NCBI GenBank assembly: GCA_903823545.1
Contig: CAIJTL010000892.1
Span: 1 to 16,448, forward strand
DNA: 16,448 bases
Direction of reading: 5' to 3'
DNA from: an uncultured Planctomycetaceae bacterium
GTDB taxonomy: Bacteria; Planctomycetota; Planctomycetia; Planctomycetales; Planctomycetaceae
Shown: positions 1 through 6,878 of the stretch, piece by piece
Numbering within the stretch: position 1 is the stretch's first letter
How the letters are laid out: every line of letters begins with the position of its first letter
The notes under the pieces: model-generated
Database searches by the model: none
What the model saw: only the letters and a program-made list of their open reading frames with translations
What the model was told of the DNA's origin: nothing
Made by a program: the position numbers and the translations under genes

Positions 1-904
1 CGTCGGTCGCTAAGAGTTGTGCGTTCGGTGGTGCAGTGACGCTCAACGCAACCTGTGTGGCTGCTTGCGTACCTGTGTTACGGACTCGAACTCGACACCA
101 TGTGGTGTAGGTCAACGCTGCGTTCTTGGCTGTTGCGTTAGATGCGGATGTCGGTGGGCTGACGGTGTTGGATGTCGCTACGTTTGTCGCAGCGGCGGTG
201 GTTACGTTGGTATTTGAGTGAGTGGTCACTGCGGATATCGGCGTAATCGCTCGTGATTGGTCGACCGAATTCGCGGGAAGTGGTTCCGGTGGAGCGATCG
301 GTGCGGGGGCGGATTCGGGCCGGGCGGACTTCATCAATGTGTTGTCAGGCCGACGCTCGATGCTGTTGGCGGGAGCGTTTCCGGCGACAGGTTGAACGGT
401 CTTTGGCGAGGCCGAAGGTGCTGGTGCCGGCGGTGGTGCGAGAAATTCGACATCATTTCCTCGGCCATTATTGGTAAGAGCGTTGGCCGGTGGTCGCACG
501 CTGCTTGCATTTGCAGGTGAGTTCAGGCTTCGCGGCTGACTCGGTTGTGCTGCTGTCGGTCGTGATGACGCCACTTGTGGTTGAGGTGGCAGGATGACTT
601 GGCTTGGGTACCTCGCGAGCGACTTTGGATAGGTCGGTATCTTGCTCGCGGTTGCCTCTTCGGGAGTTTGTTGGATAGGGCTAGCGTTTGATGAAGTTGG
701 TCGAGACAACGGCTCAAACGCTGTTTCAAAGGATTCGCCAACGCGGTTCCCGGCGCGAGACATGACGCTCGTTGGGGATTGCATTGCAGGAGTCGACGAG
801 TCCACCACTTCACGAGCCGTTTGACATCCAGCAAGACAGCCGAGAGTCAGTGCCGCGAATGAGCACAAATGGCTCAAACGAAGTTCCGCAATGTGATTCT
901 TCAT
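1..904 (-). CDS. Partial lipoprotein with long disordered linker and DUF11-like domain (C-terminus beyond window)
   Basis: One minus-strand frame stays open from the ATG at 904 to the left edge, giving 301 residues without a stop; the C-terminus lies outside. Residues 1-27 form a lipoprotein signal peptide: Lys2 and Arg9, a hydrophobic stretch, then lipobox LAGC with Cys27 as the predicted lipidated residue. Residues 28 to about 260 are rich in Pro, Ser, Thr, Ala and Asn, so probably a disordered tether. The last 40 visible residues contain VRNTGTQAATQVALSVTAPP, which resembles a DUF11 (conserved repeat) beta-sandwich unit, common in large planctomycete surface proteins; more copies may follow. 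Start choice: an in-frame ATG at 997 has a better ribosome site (GGAG, spacer 7) but adds 31 polar residues before the signal peptide; 904 gives the compact signal. The gene lies downstream of the HEAT-repeat gene on the same strand with no obvious terminator between. The lipoprotein call is firm; function is unknown. Confidence 0.72.
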   Translation of the reverse strand, partial: MKNHIAELRLSHLCSFAALTLGCLAGCQTAREVVDSSTPAMQSPTSVMSRAGNRVGESFETAFEPLSRPTSSNASPIQQTPEEATASKIPTYPKSLARYPSQVILPPQPQVASSRPTAAQPSQPRSLNSPANASSVRPPANALTNNGRGNDVEFLAPPPAPAPSASPKTVQPVAGNAPANSIERRPDNTLMKSARPESAPAPIAPPEPLPANSVDQSRAITPISAVTTHSNTNVTTAAATNVATSNTVSPPTSASNATAKNAALTYTTWCRVRVRNTGTQAATQVALSVTAPPNAQLLATD

Positions 905-1075
905 GTGCGAGATCGTTGTGGTTAATTCGACGGTTGTTGTCGGTTCGGTGGCATGGTGCGAGCAGCGAATCGTGGAAAGCGAATTGAGTTGTGACATCTT
1001 CCGACTCCGAAATGGCGTGGTGACTTGCTCGAAGCTCAAGGTGACAGTGCCCAAAATCTTGGCGGACGAATTCCG

Positions 1076-4000
1076 TTAAGCGGCTTTGGCGAGCGATTCA
1101 GTGATGCGTTGCAATGCCGCCTGCGCGGCGCTTCGTACTTTGGTTTCTGGATCGCCCAGAGCGGCAACTTGCAGATCAATCGAGGTTGTGTGTGCGTACT
1201 TTCCGAAGCGACCGAGCGTGGCTGCGGAAATGCGTCGGACCTCGGAGTCGTGATCCGACAGACCTTTTGAAAGAGTCTGCAGCATCGCTGGATTAACGAG
1301 CCCCACTTTTCCAAGAGTGTCGGCAGCGGTACTGCGAACTTGGGCATCATCGTCTTGCATTGCCAGCAGCAGTGAAGGGATCGCCTCACGAGCCCCTTTT
1401 CCGATGCGTCCCAACGTGTGGACGAGCTGACGTCGGACTTCGGAGTTTTTGTGTTGCATCGAGTTCAAGATTGCAGGGACAGCACGATTCCCTTGCTCGA
1501 CCAAACCCTGCGACGCCTTCCAGCGAGCATCTTCGTTCTCGCTTTGTTGAATGATTGAGATGAGTTCGGCGAGCTCGTCCTTCACCGGGACTTGTGTGTT
1601 TGACGACTCCGCCGGTTGCTCTTGCGGTTGGAATACCTTCAACGTCATGTTGGACGGGGACGACAATGCGGCACGAGCACATTCACGAACTTCGTTGTCG
1701 CTGTCGTTGAGAGCTCGCTTCAGTGCGTCGGCGGCAGCCTTCGGTGCGATGAGTCCCAAGACCGACACGGCGCAACGTCGCACGGCGGCGTCGGTGTCCT
1801 GTGACGCTTGCAACAATTCCGGGATCGCTGCGGCGGCGTCCGCTCCGATTCCCCCCAATGCCGATGCACTATTACGGCGCACCATTGGATCGGAGTCGGA
1901 CACCAGCCGAGCTAGTTCTTTGACGGCTCTTTTGGCCGCCGGTCCTACTTGTCCGAGCGTAAACGCTGCTCGAGATCGCACGATTGCCGCAGGATCGCCC
2001 AATGCTTTCTGCAATGCGGGAACTGCCTCAAACGCATGACGACCGAATGTCGACAAGGAGAATGCGGCCGAAGCACGAACTCGCTCGTCGGCGTCTTGGA
2101 TTGCAGCAATCAATTGGGGAATCGCGTCGATCGCACCCAGTCCGATACGGCCCAACGCGGTTGCCGCTGCGTGACGCACATCGGCGTTCTGGTCTTTCAG
2201 TGCTTGCACGAATGGGGCGACCGCTTCTCCACCGAGACCTTGAATCGCGGTCACGGCCAACCGACGAACTTCAGGATCAGTCGACGTGGTCGCGGCTAAC
2301 AATTGTGGAACGGTCGCGCCGTGTGCGGCAGTGACGGCACTCGCGGAACGCCAGCGAATCACCGAATCGTCATCACGCATCGCTCGATTCAGTCTCGCAG
2401 TGACGTCTAACGCGATATCGCTGAGCGCATTCACGGCATCGCGCCGAGTTGCCACGTCAGTCGCATGGCTGCGTTCCAAATGTTTCGCCACCGGCGAACT
2501 CTCCGATGTCACGTTTAGTGCGAGTGGTGTATTGGCTGTTGATTGCTCACGCTCGTGCGGCGCGGCCACAACGGGTTCATGTGGCTTATGAATCGTTGTG
2601 AAGCCGAAGGTGTCTGACTCTTTCGATACGGATGCTGGGACGGAGACCGGTTTCGAGTCCGCTTTGTTTTGAATACTTGTGTCATCGACGCCGCTGCCAG
2701 CCGGTAGCGACGCCACAACCGCAGGTACGACATGAGCGATTAATTGGTCTTCATCAGCAGACTGGTTCGGTGAGTGTTTCGCATTTGAGGCCGTGTCGAT
2801 GTTCCGTGTCTCATGATTTTCTGCGTCGTTGTTTGCTGCGACGACGTTGGCTGTTGCGAGTTCCCTTGATGAGGCCGCAGTTTCGCCGAGTCGACGCACA
2901 AAGCGTTGTAATTGCCAGAAGCCAACTCCGACGATGATGGCGTACAAGCCCCACAACCAGAATTCATGAGAACCAACAGCGGAGTTTGCTGAGCCGTTCT
3001 TTGCAGGGTTGACCGCCTCGTCGACCAGCGGCACGTCGCTTCGTTGTAGCGTTTGGCCAGCAACATTCGCGACCGACATCGAGTCAGCATTCCGGTCTGC
3101 TTTTCGATTCTGCGAGGTATCTTTACCGGCTAATTGAATGCCATCGACAAGCTGTTGAAATCGGTTTGCCAATTGGTTGCGAGACTTGTTCGATTCATCG
3201 TGTGCAAGAGACGACAGTTCTTTCGCGGCGGTCTCACAGGAGTGTTGAAGAGCTTCACGCTGAGTCGCGTCGAGTTGGCTCCATCGCTGATCTATTTCGT
3301 CAGCCAAACGGCTAAGGGTGCGAATCGCCGCTGACTCGACATGCTCGTCGAGATCATTCGTCGCACGCGACAGCGCGGTGATCGCAGGAGTCGCCGCAAG
3401 TCCGACATCGCCAAGGAGGACGACCGTTGCCAAGCGAACTTCGTCGTTGTTCGTTGTCATGGCCTTTGTCAGGCGTGGCACAAGATCTCGCTTTGTTGTC
3501 TCACTGCATCTGGGGACGATGTGTGTGAGTGTGGCCAAAGCCTCCGATTGAACGTCAGCAGATTCCGCTCTTAAGCAGTCACACAACGCAGAAAAAACCG
3601 CTCGCTCGTCGGTAATCTCAGCCGATCGCAACGCGATGATCGCCGCACATTGAACGTCGGCATCGCGGTCATGGACGGTATGAACTAAGGCGTCCACGGC
3701 ATCAGCAGCCTTATTGCCGATGTTGCCCAAGGTTGTTGCTGCCGCCCAGCGAACTCGCGCATCGCGGTCGGAGAGCGCTTGTGAAAGTTGCGGAATGGCT
3801 GGCTCGGCTGCATCACCAAGTTGAGACAAAGCCCATGCGGCTGATTGTCGGACGAGCGTATTTTCATCCGCGAGCCACGCAGAAAGCTGACTCACGCCCG
3901 ATGCCGATTTTTTCTTCCCAAGATTTATAGCGGCTGCTGCTCGCTCTTCGGGAGTAGTCGCATCAGAACTCACACTCGACGAAGTCGACACAGGGGACTC

Positions 4001-4090
4001 CGCCAACGCGATGTTCGCCAAGCAAATTGACGCGGAGCAGACACTGAGGGTGAGCCATACGGTTGTTGGATTCAATTTCAAACGATTCAT
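1076..4090 (-). CDS. HEAT-repeat membrane protein with solenoids on both sides of one membrane helix
   Basis: The protein has 1004 residues. Residues 1-30 look like a signal peptide ending ANIALA. An N-terminal HEAT solenoid spans about 43-262 (units such as DARVRWAAATTLGNIG), followed by a charged helical stretch 263-320 and a polar linker. One predicted transmembrane helix lies at about 376-396 (WLWGLYAIIVGVGFW), followed directly by RFVRR; by the positive-inside rule the C-terminal side is cytoplasmic. A disordered linker (400-540) leads to two more HEAT blocks at about 542-810 and 836-1000, with many copies of the DxxVRxxAAxALGxIG pattern of PBS-lyase-type HEAT repeats. Such repeats usually bind proteins; no catalytic motif is visible. 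The start is supported by a perfect Shine-Dalgarno (AGGAGG). It lies 162 bp after the coiled-coil gene and 78 bp before the second ATG option of the next lipoprotein gene. The HEAT call is firm, topology probable, function unknown. Confidence 0.9.
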   Translation of the reverse strand: MNRLKLNPTTVWLTLSVCSASICLANIALAESPVSTSSSVSSDATTPEERAAAAINLGKKKSASGVSQLSAWLADENTLVRQSAAWALSQLGDAAEPAIPQLSQALSDRDARVRWAAATTLGNIGNKAADAVDALVHTVHDRDADVQCAAIIALRSAEITDERAVFSALCDCLRAESADVQSEALATLTHIVPRCSETTKRDLVPRLTKAMTTNNDEVRLATVVLLGDVGLAATPAITALSRATNDLDEHVESAAIRTLSRLADEIDQRWSQLDATQREALQHSCETAAKELSSLAHDESNKSRNQLANRFQQLVDGIQLAGKDTSQNRKADRNADSMSVANVAGQTLQRSDVPLVDEAVNPAKNGSANSAVGSHEFWLWGLYAIIVGVGFWQLQRFVRRLGETAASSRELATANVVAANNDAENHETRNIDTASNAKHSPNQSADEDQLIAHVVPAVVASLPAGSGVDDTSIQNKADSKPVSVPASVSKESDTFGFTTIHKPHEPVVAAPHEREQSTANTPLALNVTSESSPVAKHLERSHATDVATRRDAVNALSDIALDVTARLNRAMRDDDSVIRWRSASAVTAAHGATVPQLLAATTSTDPEVRRLAVTAIQGLGGEAVAPFVQALKDQNADVRHAAATALGRIGLGAIDAIPQLIAAIQDADERVRASAAFSLSTFGRHAFEAVPALQKALGDPAAIVRSRAAFTLGQVGPAAKRAVKELARLVSDSDPMVRRNSASALGGIGADAAAAIPELLQASQDTDAAVRRCAVSVLGLIAPKAAADALKRALNDSDNEVRECARAALSSPSNMTLKVFQPQEQPAESSNTQVPVKDELAELISIIQQSENEDARWKASQGLVEQGNRAVPAILNSMQHKNSEVRRQLVHTLGRIGKGAREAIPSLLLAMQDDDAQVRSTAADTLGKVGLVNPAMLQTLSKGLSDHDSEVRRISAATLGRFGKYAHTTSIDLQVAALGDPETKVRSAAQAALQRITESLAKAA

Positions 4091-4094
4091 GGAG

Positions 4095-4100
4095 CCTCCT
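4095..4100 (-). promoter_or_regulatory. Strong ribosome binding site for the HEAT-repeat gene
   Basis: On the minus strand the six bases AGGAGG lie 4 nt before the ATG at 4090. This is the best Shine-Dalgarno match among the gene starts examined, where most have weak or no sites, so it fixes this start and suggests efficient translation. The spacing is slightly short. Confidence 0.75.
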
Positions 4101-4252
4101 GCTCACCCGCGTTGTCCGCTTATCTTCTATCTTCAACTGAGTTGTTCGATCCAAATCTCGTCGTCACTGGCTTTCTGCTTGAGAGCAGTCTGCGACTCAC
4201 TGGGAAGTCACGTGTATGAGCAAGCTGGCAACTTGCTGCTAAGTTGGTCTTG

Positions 4253-5482
4253 TCATGCTGCCTTCTGGTGCTGGATGTTTTTGATTTGATTCAGTCGATC
4301 TCGGATCTCGTCCAAACTGAGCAAAACCGGCTCAGACTCACGGTGGTGCGAGCCACGAGTTGGCGTCTCTTCGACCGCCATCGCACTTGGTTTTGTTGGT
4401 GTCGATCGTGGCGAAAACGGAATCGTTGCCGCGAATTGTTCTGTTGAAGTGGACGCCATTTGTGATCCAGGCATTACTTGGATCTCGTGTTGAGCGGACT
4501 TCATCTCTTCGCTGAATCGGGAGATGTACTGCTCAAAGAATTGCAGTCCGTTGTCCAAAACAAGTTGTTCTCGTCGAAACTTCTCGGTCCAGGCGTCACG
4601 CTGTTGTTCGAGTTCAGTTCGCTCTGTTTGCAAGCGTGCGGCGTGAATGTCGGAGGACAATCGAAGGTCTTGTTCGTGTCGTTCACGCGCTTCGACAAGA
4701 GCGGCTTTGGTCTGACGGACCTGAGCGTCAAATTCCGCTCGATCTTGGCGTAAGCGATCAATTTCGGAATCTCGCTGTCGTGCGTACTCAGCTTGTTGCT
4801 GCATTCGATCTTGTTCAAACAGTCGACGGGCTTCAGTGAGCTCCATTTCAGCTTGGCGACGCCAGTGTTGCAGCTCTTCGTGCTCGCGAACGCGTTCCAT
4901 GGCCAAATCGCTTTGCATGCGATGAACGGCTGCCGCATGAACTTCTTTGGCGCTTTGCAATGCGGCCCATTCTCGGTCTCTTTGTGTGGTCCAAGCGGCG
5001 TCTCGTGTGGCAAGTTCTTGTTCAAAGGCGGATCGTTGGCGGTTGATCTCTTGGACGAAGGCCTCGCGTTGTCGCGTCAATTCTTGATCGAGTTGTTGTT
5101 GATGTTCGAGAAACTGTCTCGTCGTCGCGGCACTGAGTGATTGTTGAATGTTGGCCAGCGATGCGACTGACTCGGGAACTTCAACCTCGGTTGAAGTCGC
5201 GGTCGAATGTTGTTCTGACGCTGGTTTCAGCAAGGATGTCTGCTGGACCAGAGATGGCTGAGTCAGCGAAATGGGAAGCGCAGCATCAGCGAGTCCAATC
5301 ACATTCGCGCCAGCGGAAGGCTTCTTTGTGGAGTGCTTATTCACACTTGTTACTGCGATCTGCGAACGTCCGACGTTGCCGATGTCGAGTAACTCCTCTT
5401 CAAGCTCGGCGCGCTGACGAAGCCAGACATCGTGAATGGATGCCTTTGTTGGCGTATTGTTCGATGTGTTTGAGGGCGACAT
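4253..5482 (-). CDS. Cytoplasmic coiled-coil protein, function unknown
   Basis: The protein has 409 residues and no signal peptide or membrane helix, so it is predicted to be cytoplasmic. Residues 15-35 are a short charged helix (VWLRQRAELEEELLDIG). Residues 36-105 are low complexity. Residues about 106-335 are a long, nearly uninterrupted helical segment very rich in Gln, Glu, Arg and Ala (for example RQREAFVQEINRQRSAFEQE), with heptad-like spacing of Leu, Phe, Trp and Ala typical of a coiled coil. After a Ser/Thr/Pro linker (336-385) the C-terminus ends in an amphipathic helix (LLSLDEIRDRLNQIKNI). The start at 5482 has AAGGA about 9 nt upstream and lies 12 nt after the stop of the lipoprotein gene, so the two are probably co-transcribed. 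It could be a structural or scaffold partner for the adjacent membrane proteins, but that is inferred only from position. No specific family is recognised. Confidence 0.85.
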   Translation of the reverse strand: MSPSNTSNNTPTKASIHDVWLRQRAELEEELLDIGNVGRSQIAVTSVNKHSTKKPSAGANVIGLADAALPISLTQPSLVQQTSLLKPASEQHSTATSTEVEVPESVASLANIQQSLSAATTRQFLEHQQQLDQELTRQREAFVQEINRQRSAFEQELATRDAAWTTQRDREWAALQSAKEVHAAAVHRMQSDLAMERVREHEELQHWRRQAEMELTEARRLFEQDRMQQQAEYARQRDSEIDRLRQDRAEFDAQVRQTKAALVEARERHEQDLRLSSDIHAARLQTERTELEQQRDAWTEKFRREQLVLDNGLQFFEQYISRFSEEMKSAQHEIQVMPGSQMASTSTEQFAATIPFSPRSTPTKPSAMAVEETPTRGSHHRESEPVLLSLDEIRDRLNQIKNIQHQKAA

Positions 5483-5494
5483 TTCCGGAAATCC

Positions 5495-6622
5495 TTATTT
5501 GCTCAACGGTACGTCGTCATCGGATTGCGCTGATGGCTCAAGTGTTTTGGTGGAGGAGACGCCGTCTTTGCTCAGCGCTTTTCCTTCTTCCGCATCCAGT
5601 CGCTTGGGCTCGCGAGAAACGATCGGCTTTGCGGTGTCCGCTTTCGTCGCTGCAGAGGCATCGGCCGAGCTGACCGAGTCGGCAGACGAATGAACTGGGG
5701 CGGATCCGGATGCAACAAGTCGCTTGAGCCACTCTGTTCGTTCGCGTGCATCATCAAGTCGACGCTGGCGGAGGTCTTCGAAAACTTGTTCGACTAACAA
5801 CGCGACATCGCGCGGACGAGCCGTCGATTTCGAGGTTTCTGCCACGGAAGTTTGCTCCTTGGAAAGAACAGTCGCCTGTGGAGGCAGTTCGCGAGGGGCT
5901 GACGGTTTGCTCGCTGATTGCGAGGGAATGATCATCGGCAAGGATTCTGCTTGAGCGTCGTTGCTGTTTGATTCCGCTTCGTTAGTCGGTGGGCTGTTCT
6001 GTTCGGTTTCGGCACTGCTCTCAGTCGGCGGAGCTAAAACAGGTTCGTTGCCAGAAACCGGTAAGACTTTCGAGTCGTTCGACTTTGTGGAAATCGGAAT
6101 CGCTCGATCAAACTCTGCGAAGGGAGCCGGCTCAGATGGAGTGTTGTTGGCCGAAGGTTTTGCTTTTTTCGCCACAGATGATTGTTGCGATGCCGCGACC
6201 GGAGGTTGCACTGGCTCATCGTCTGGAAAATAGACGGGCTCCTGTGCAACGGGCTTTGTCTGCTGATATTGAGTCGGCGTCACCTGCGAGTCGCGCCGAA
6301 CCGGATGTGTTTTGTTCGCGGCAGTTTTTGTCGCCGAATTGTTGCTCTCTTCAAGCCGAGGACGCGGCTCACTCTTTGGAGTCGTTGGCTTCGGGGACTT
6401 GGAATCAGTCGCCGCCTGTTGGCTCGACTGTTTGCCTGCCTGCTTGCCCGATTGGGGAGCGAATTGGTTCAAAGATTTTCGGAAAGGCCCGACGACCACG
6501 GGGGCCGAGGCATTCTGGTCCGCGACCGACTGAGTCGAGGTCTTCCGACCATCGAATCCGTGGATGCAGCCTGCGAAGCCCAGAGTCAGCAATCCCGTCC
6601 ATGTCCAAAATGGGTGCCGCAT
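5495..6622 (-). CDS. Low-complexity lipoprotein, function unknown
   Basis: The protein has 375 residues. The N-terminus (MRHPFWTWTGLLTLGFAGC) is a short lipoprotein signal peptide with lipobox FAGC and Cys19 as the predicted lipid attachment site; Phe at the -3 position is acceptable but less common than Leu. Almost all of residues 20-268 and 305-375 are Ser, Pro, Ala, Lys, Gln, Glu and Thr rich and probably disordered. The only part that looks structured is an amphipathic helical segment at about 270-303 (ALLVEQVFEDLRQRRLDDAR), which could be a docking or dimerisation helix. The ribosome site is weak (GGCGAG). It is the first gene of the minus-strand group and is followed after 12 nt by the coiled-coil gene. 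It resembles the other lipoprotein of the cluster (1-904) in layout, anchor plus long linker, though I see no clear sequence similarity. Function is unknown. Confidence 0.8.
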   Translation of the reverse strand: MRHPFWTWTGLLTLGFAGCIHGFDGRKTSTQSVADQNASAPVVVGPFRKSLNQFAPQSGKQAGKQSSQQAATDSKSPKPTTPKSEPRPRLEESNNSATKTAANKTHPVRRDSQVTPTQYQQTKPVAQEPVYFPDDEPVQPPVAASQQSSVAKKAKPSANNTPSEPAPFAEFDRAIPISTKSNDSKVLPVSGNEPVLAPPTESSAETEQNSPPTNEAESNSNDAQAESLPMIIPSQSASKPSAPRELPPQATVLSKEQTSVAETSKSTARPRDVALLVEQVFEDLRQRRLDDARERTEWLKRLVASGSAPVHSSADSVSSADASAATKADTAKPIVSREPKRLDAEEGKALSKDGVSSTKTLEPSAQSDDDVPLSK

Positions 6623-6878
6623 GAATCATGCTCGCCACAACAATCTCAATGTTGACCGCGCAGCCTCGCCGCGCGGCGTCCTCTAGGAAGACTCATCGGG
6701 GTTATCGGTCAGGCAAGCTGTTCTGGTTCAGTGGATTCTGCCAGTCGCGTAAAACGGGGTGACTTTGCGGGCATTAGCTTTCGGCGATTGTTGCTGGAGG
6801 GGAGCTGGGGGATGGAGTTGATATTGAATTCGTCGACCGCAGATTGACTGTAGAAACCTGGTTGTCGCCGCGAACGAC
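6623..6878. other. Intergenic leader region with a GC-rich hairpin
   Basis: This 256-bp gap precedes the lipoprotein gene on the minus strand and must hold the upstream signals for the left cluster unless it is read through from 6879-8405. The arms at 6654-6661 and 6671-6680 can pair as an 8-bp, mostly G:C stem with a 2-nt bulge and a 9-nt loop, centred on the palindrome CGCCGCGCGGCG (6668-6679), about 32 nt before the ATG at 6622. There is no T-run, so it does not look like a terminator. I see no convincing promoter and no gene in the gap. Confidence 0.4.

Noticed and set aside
523..834. Minus-strand open frame inside the left lipoprotein gene
   Set aside because: A neighbouring frame is open throughout 1-904 with a lipobox and a DUF11-like motif; this one is Arg/Gln-rich with no family resemblance.
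1551..2039. Long plus-strand open frame opposite the HEAT-repeat gene
   Set aside because: It is Ala/Ser-rich low complexity lying antisense to well-formed HEAT repeats, so it is a shadow of the minus-strand codon pattern.
4219..4245. Short inverted repeats (AGCAAG/CTTGCT and AACTT/AAGTT) after the coiled-coil gene
   Set aside because: The stems are only 5-6 bp, compete with each other and have no T-run, so a terminator is not supported.
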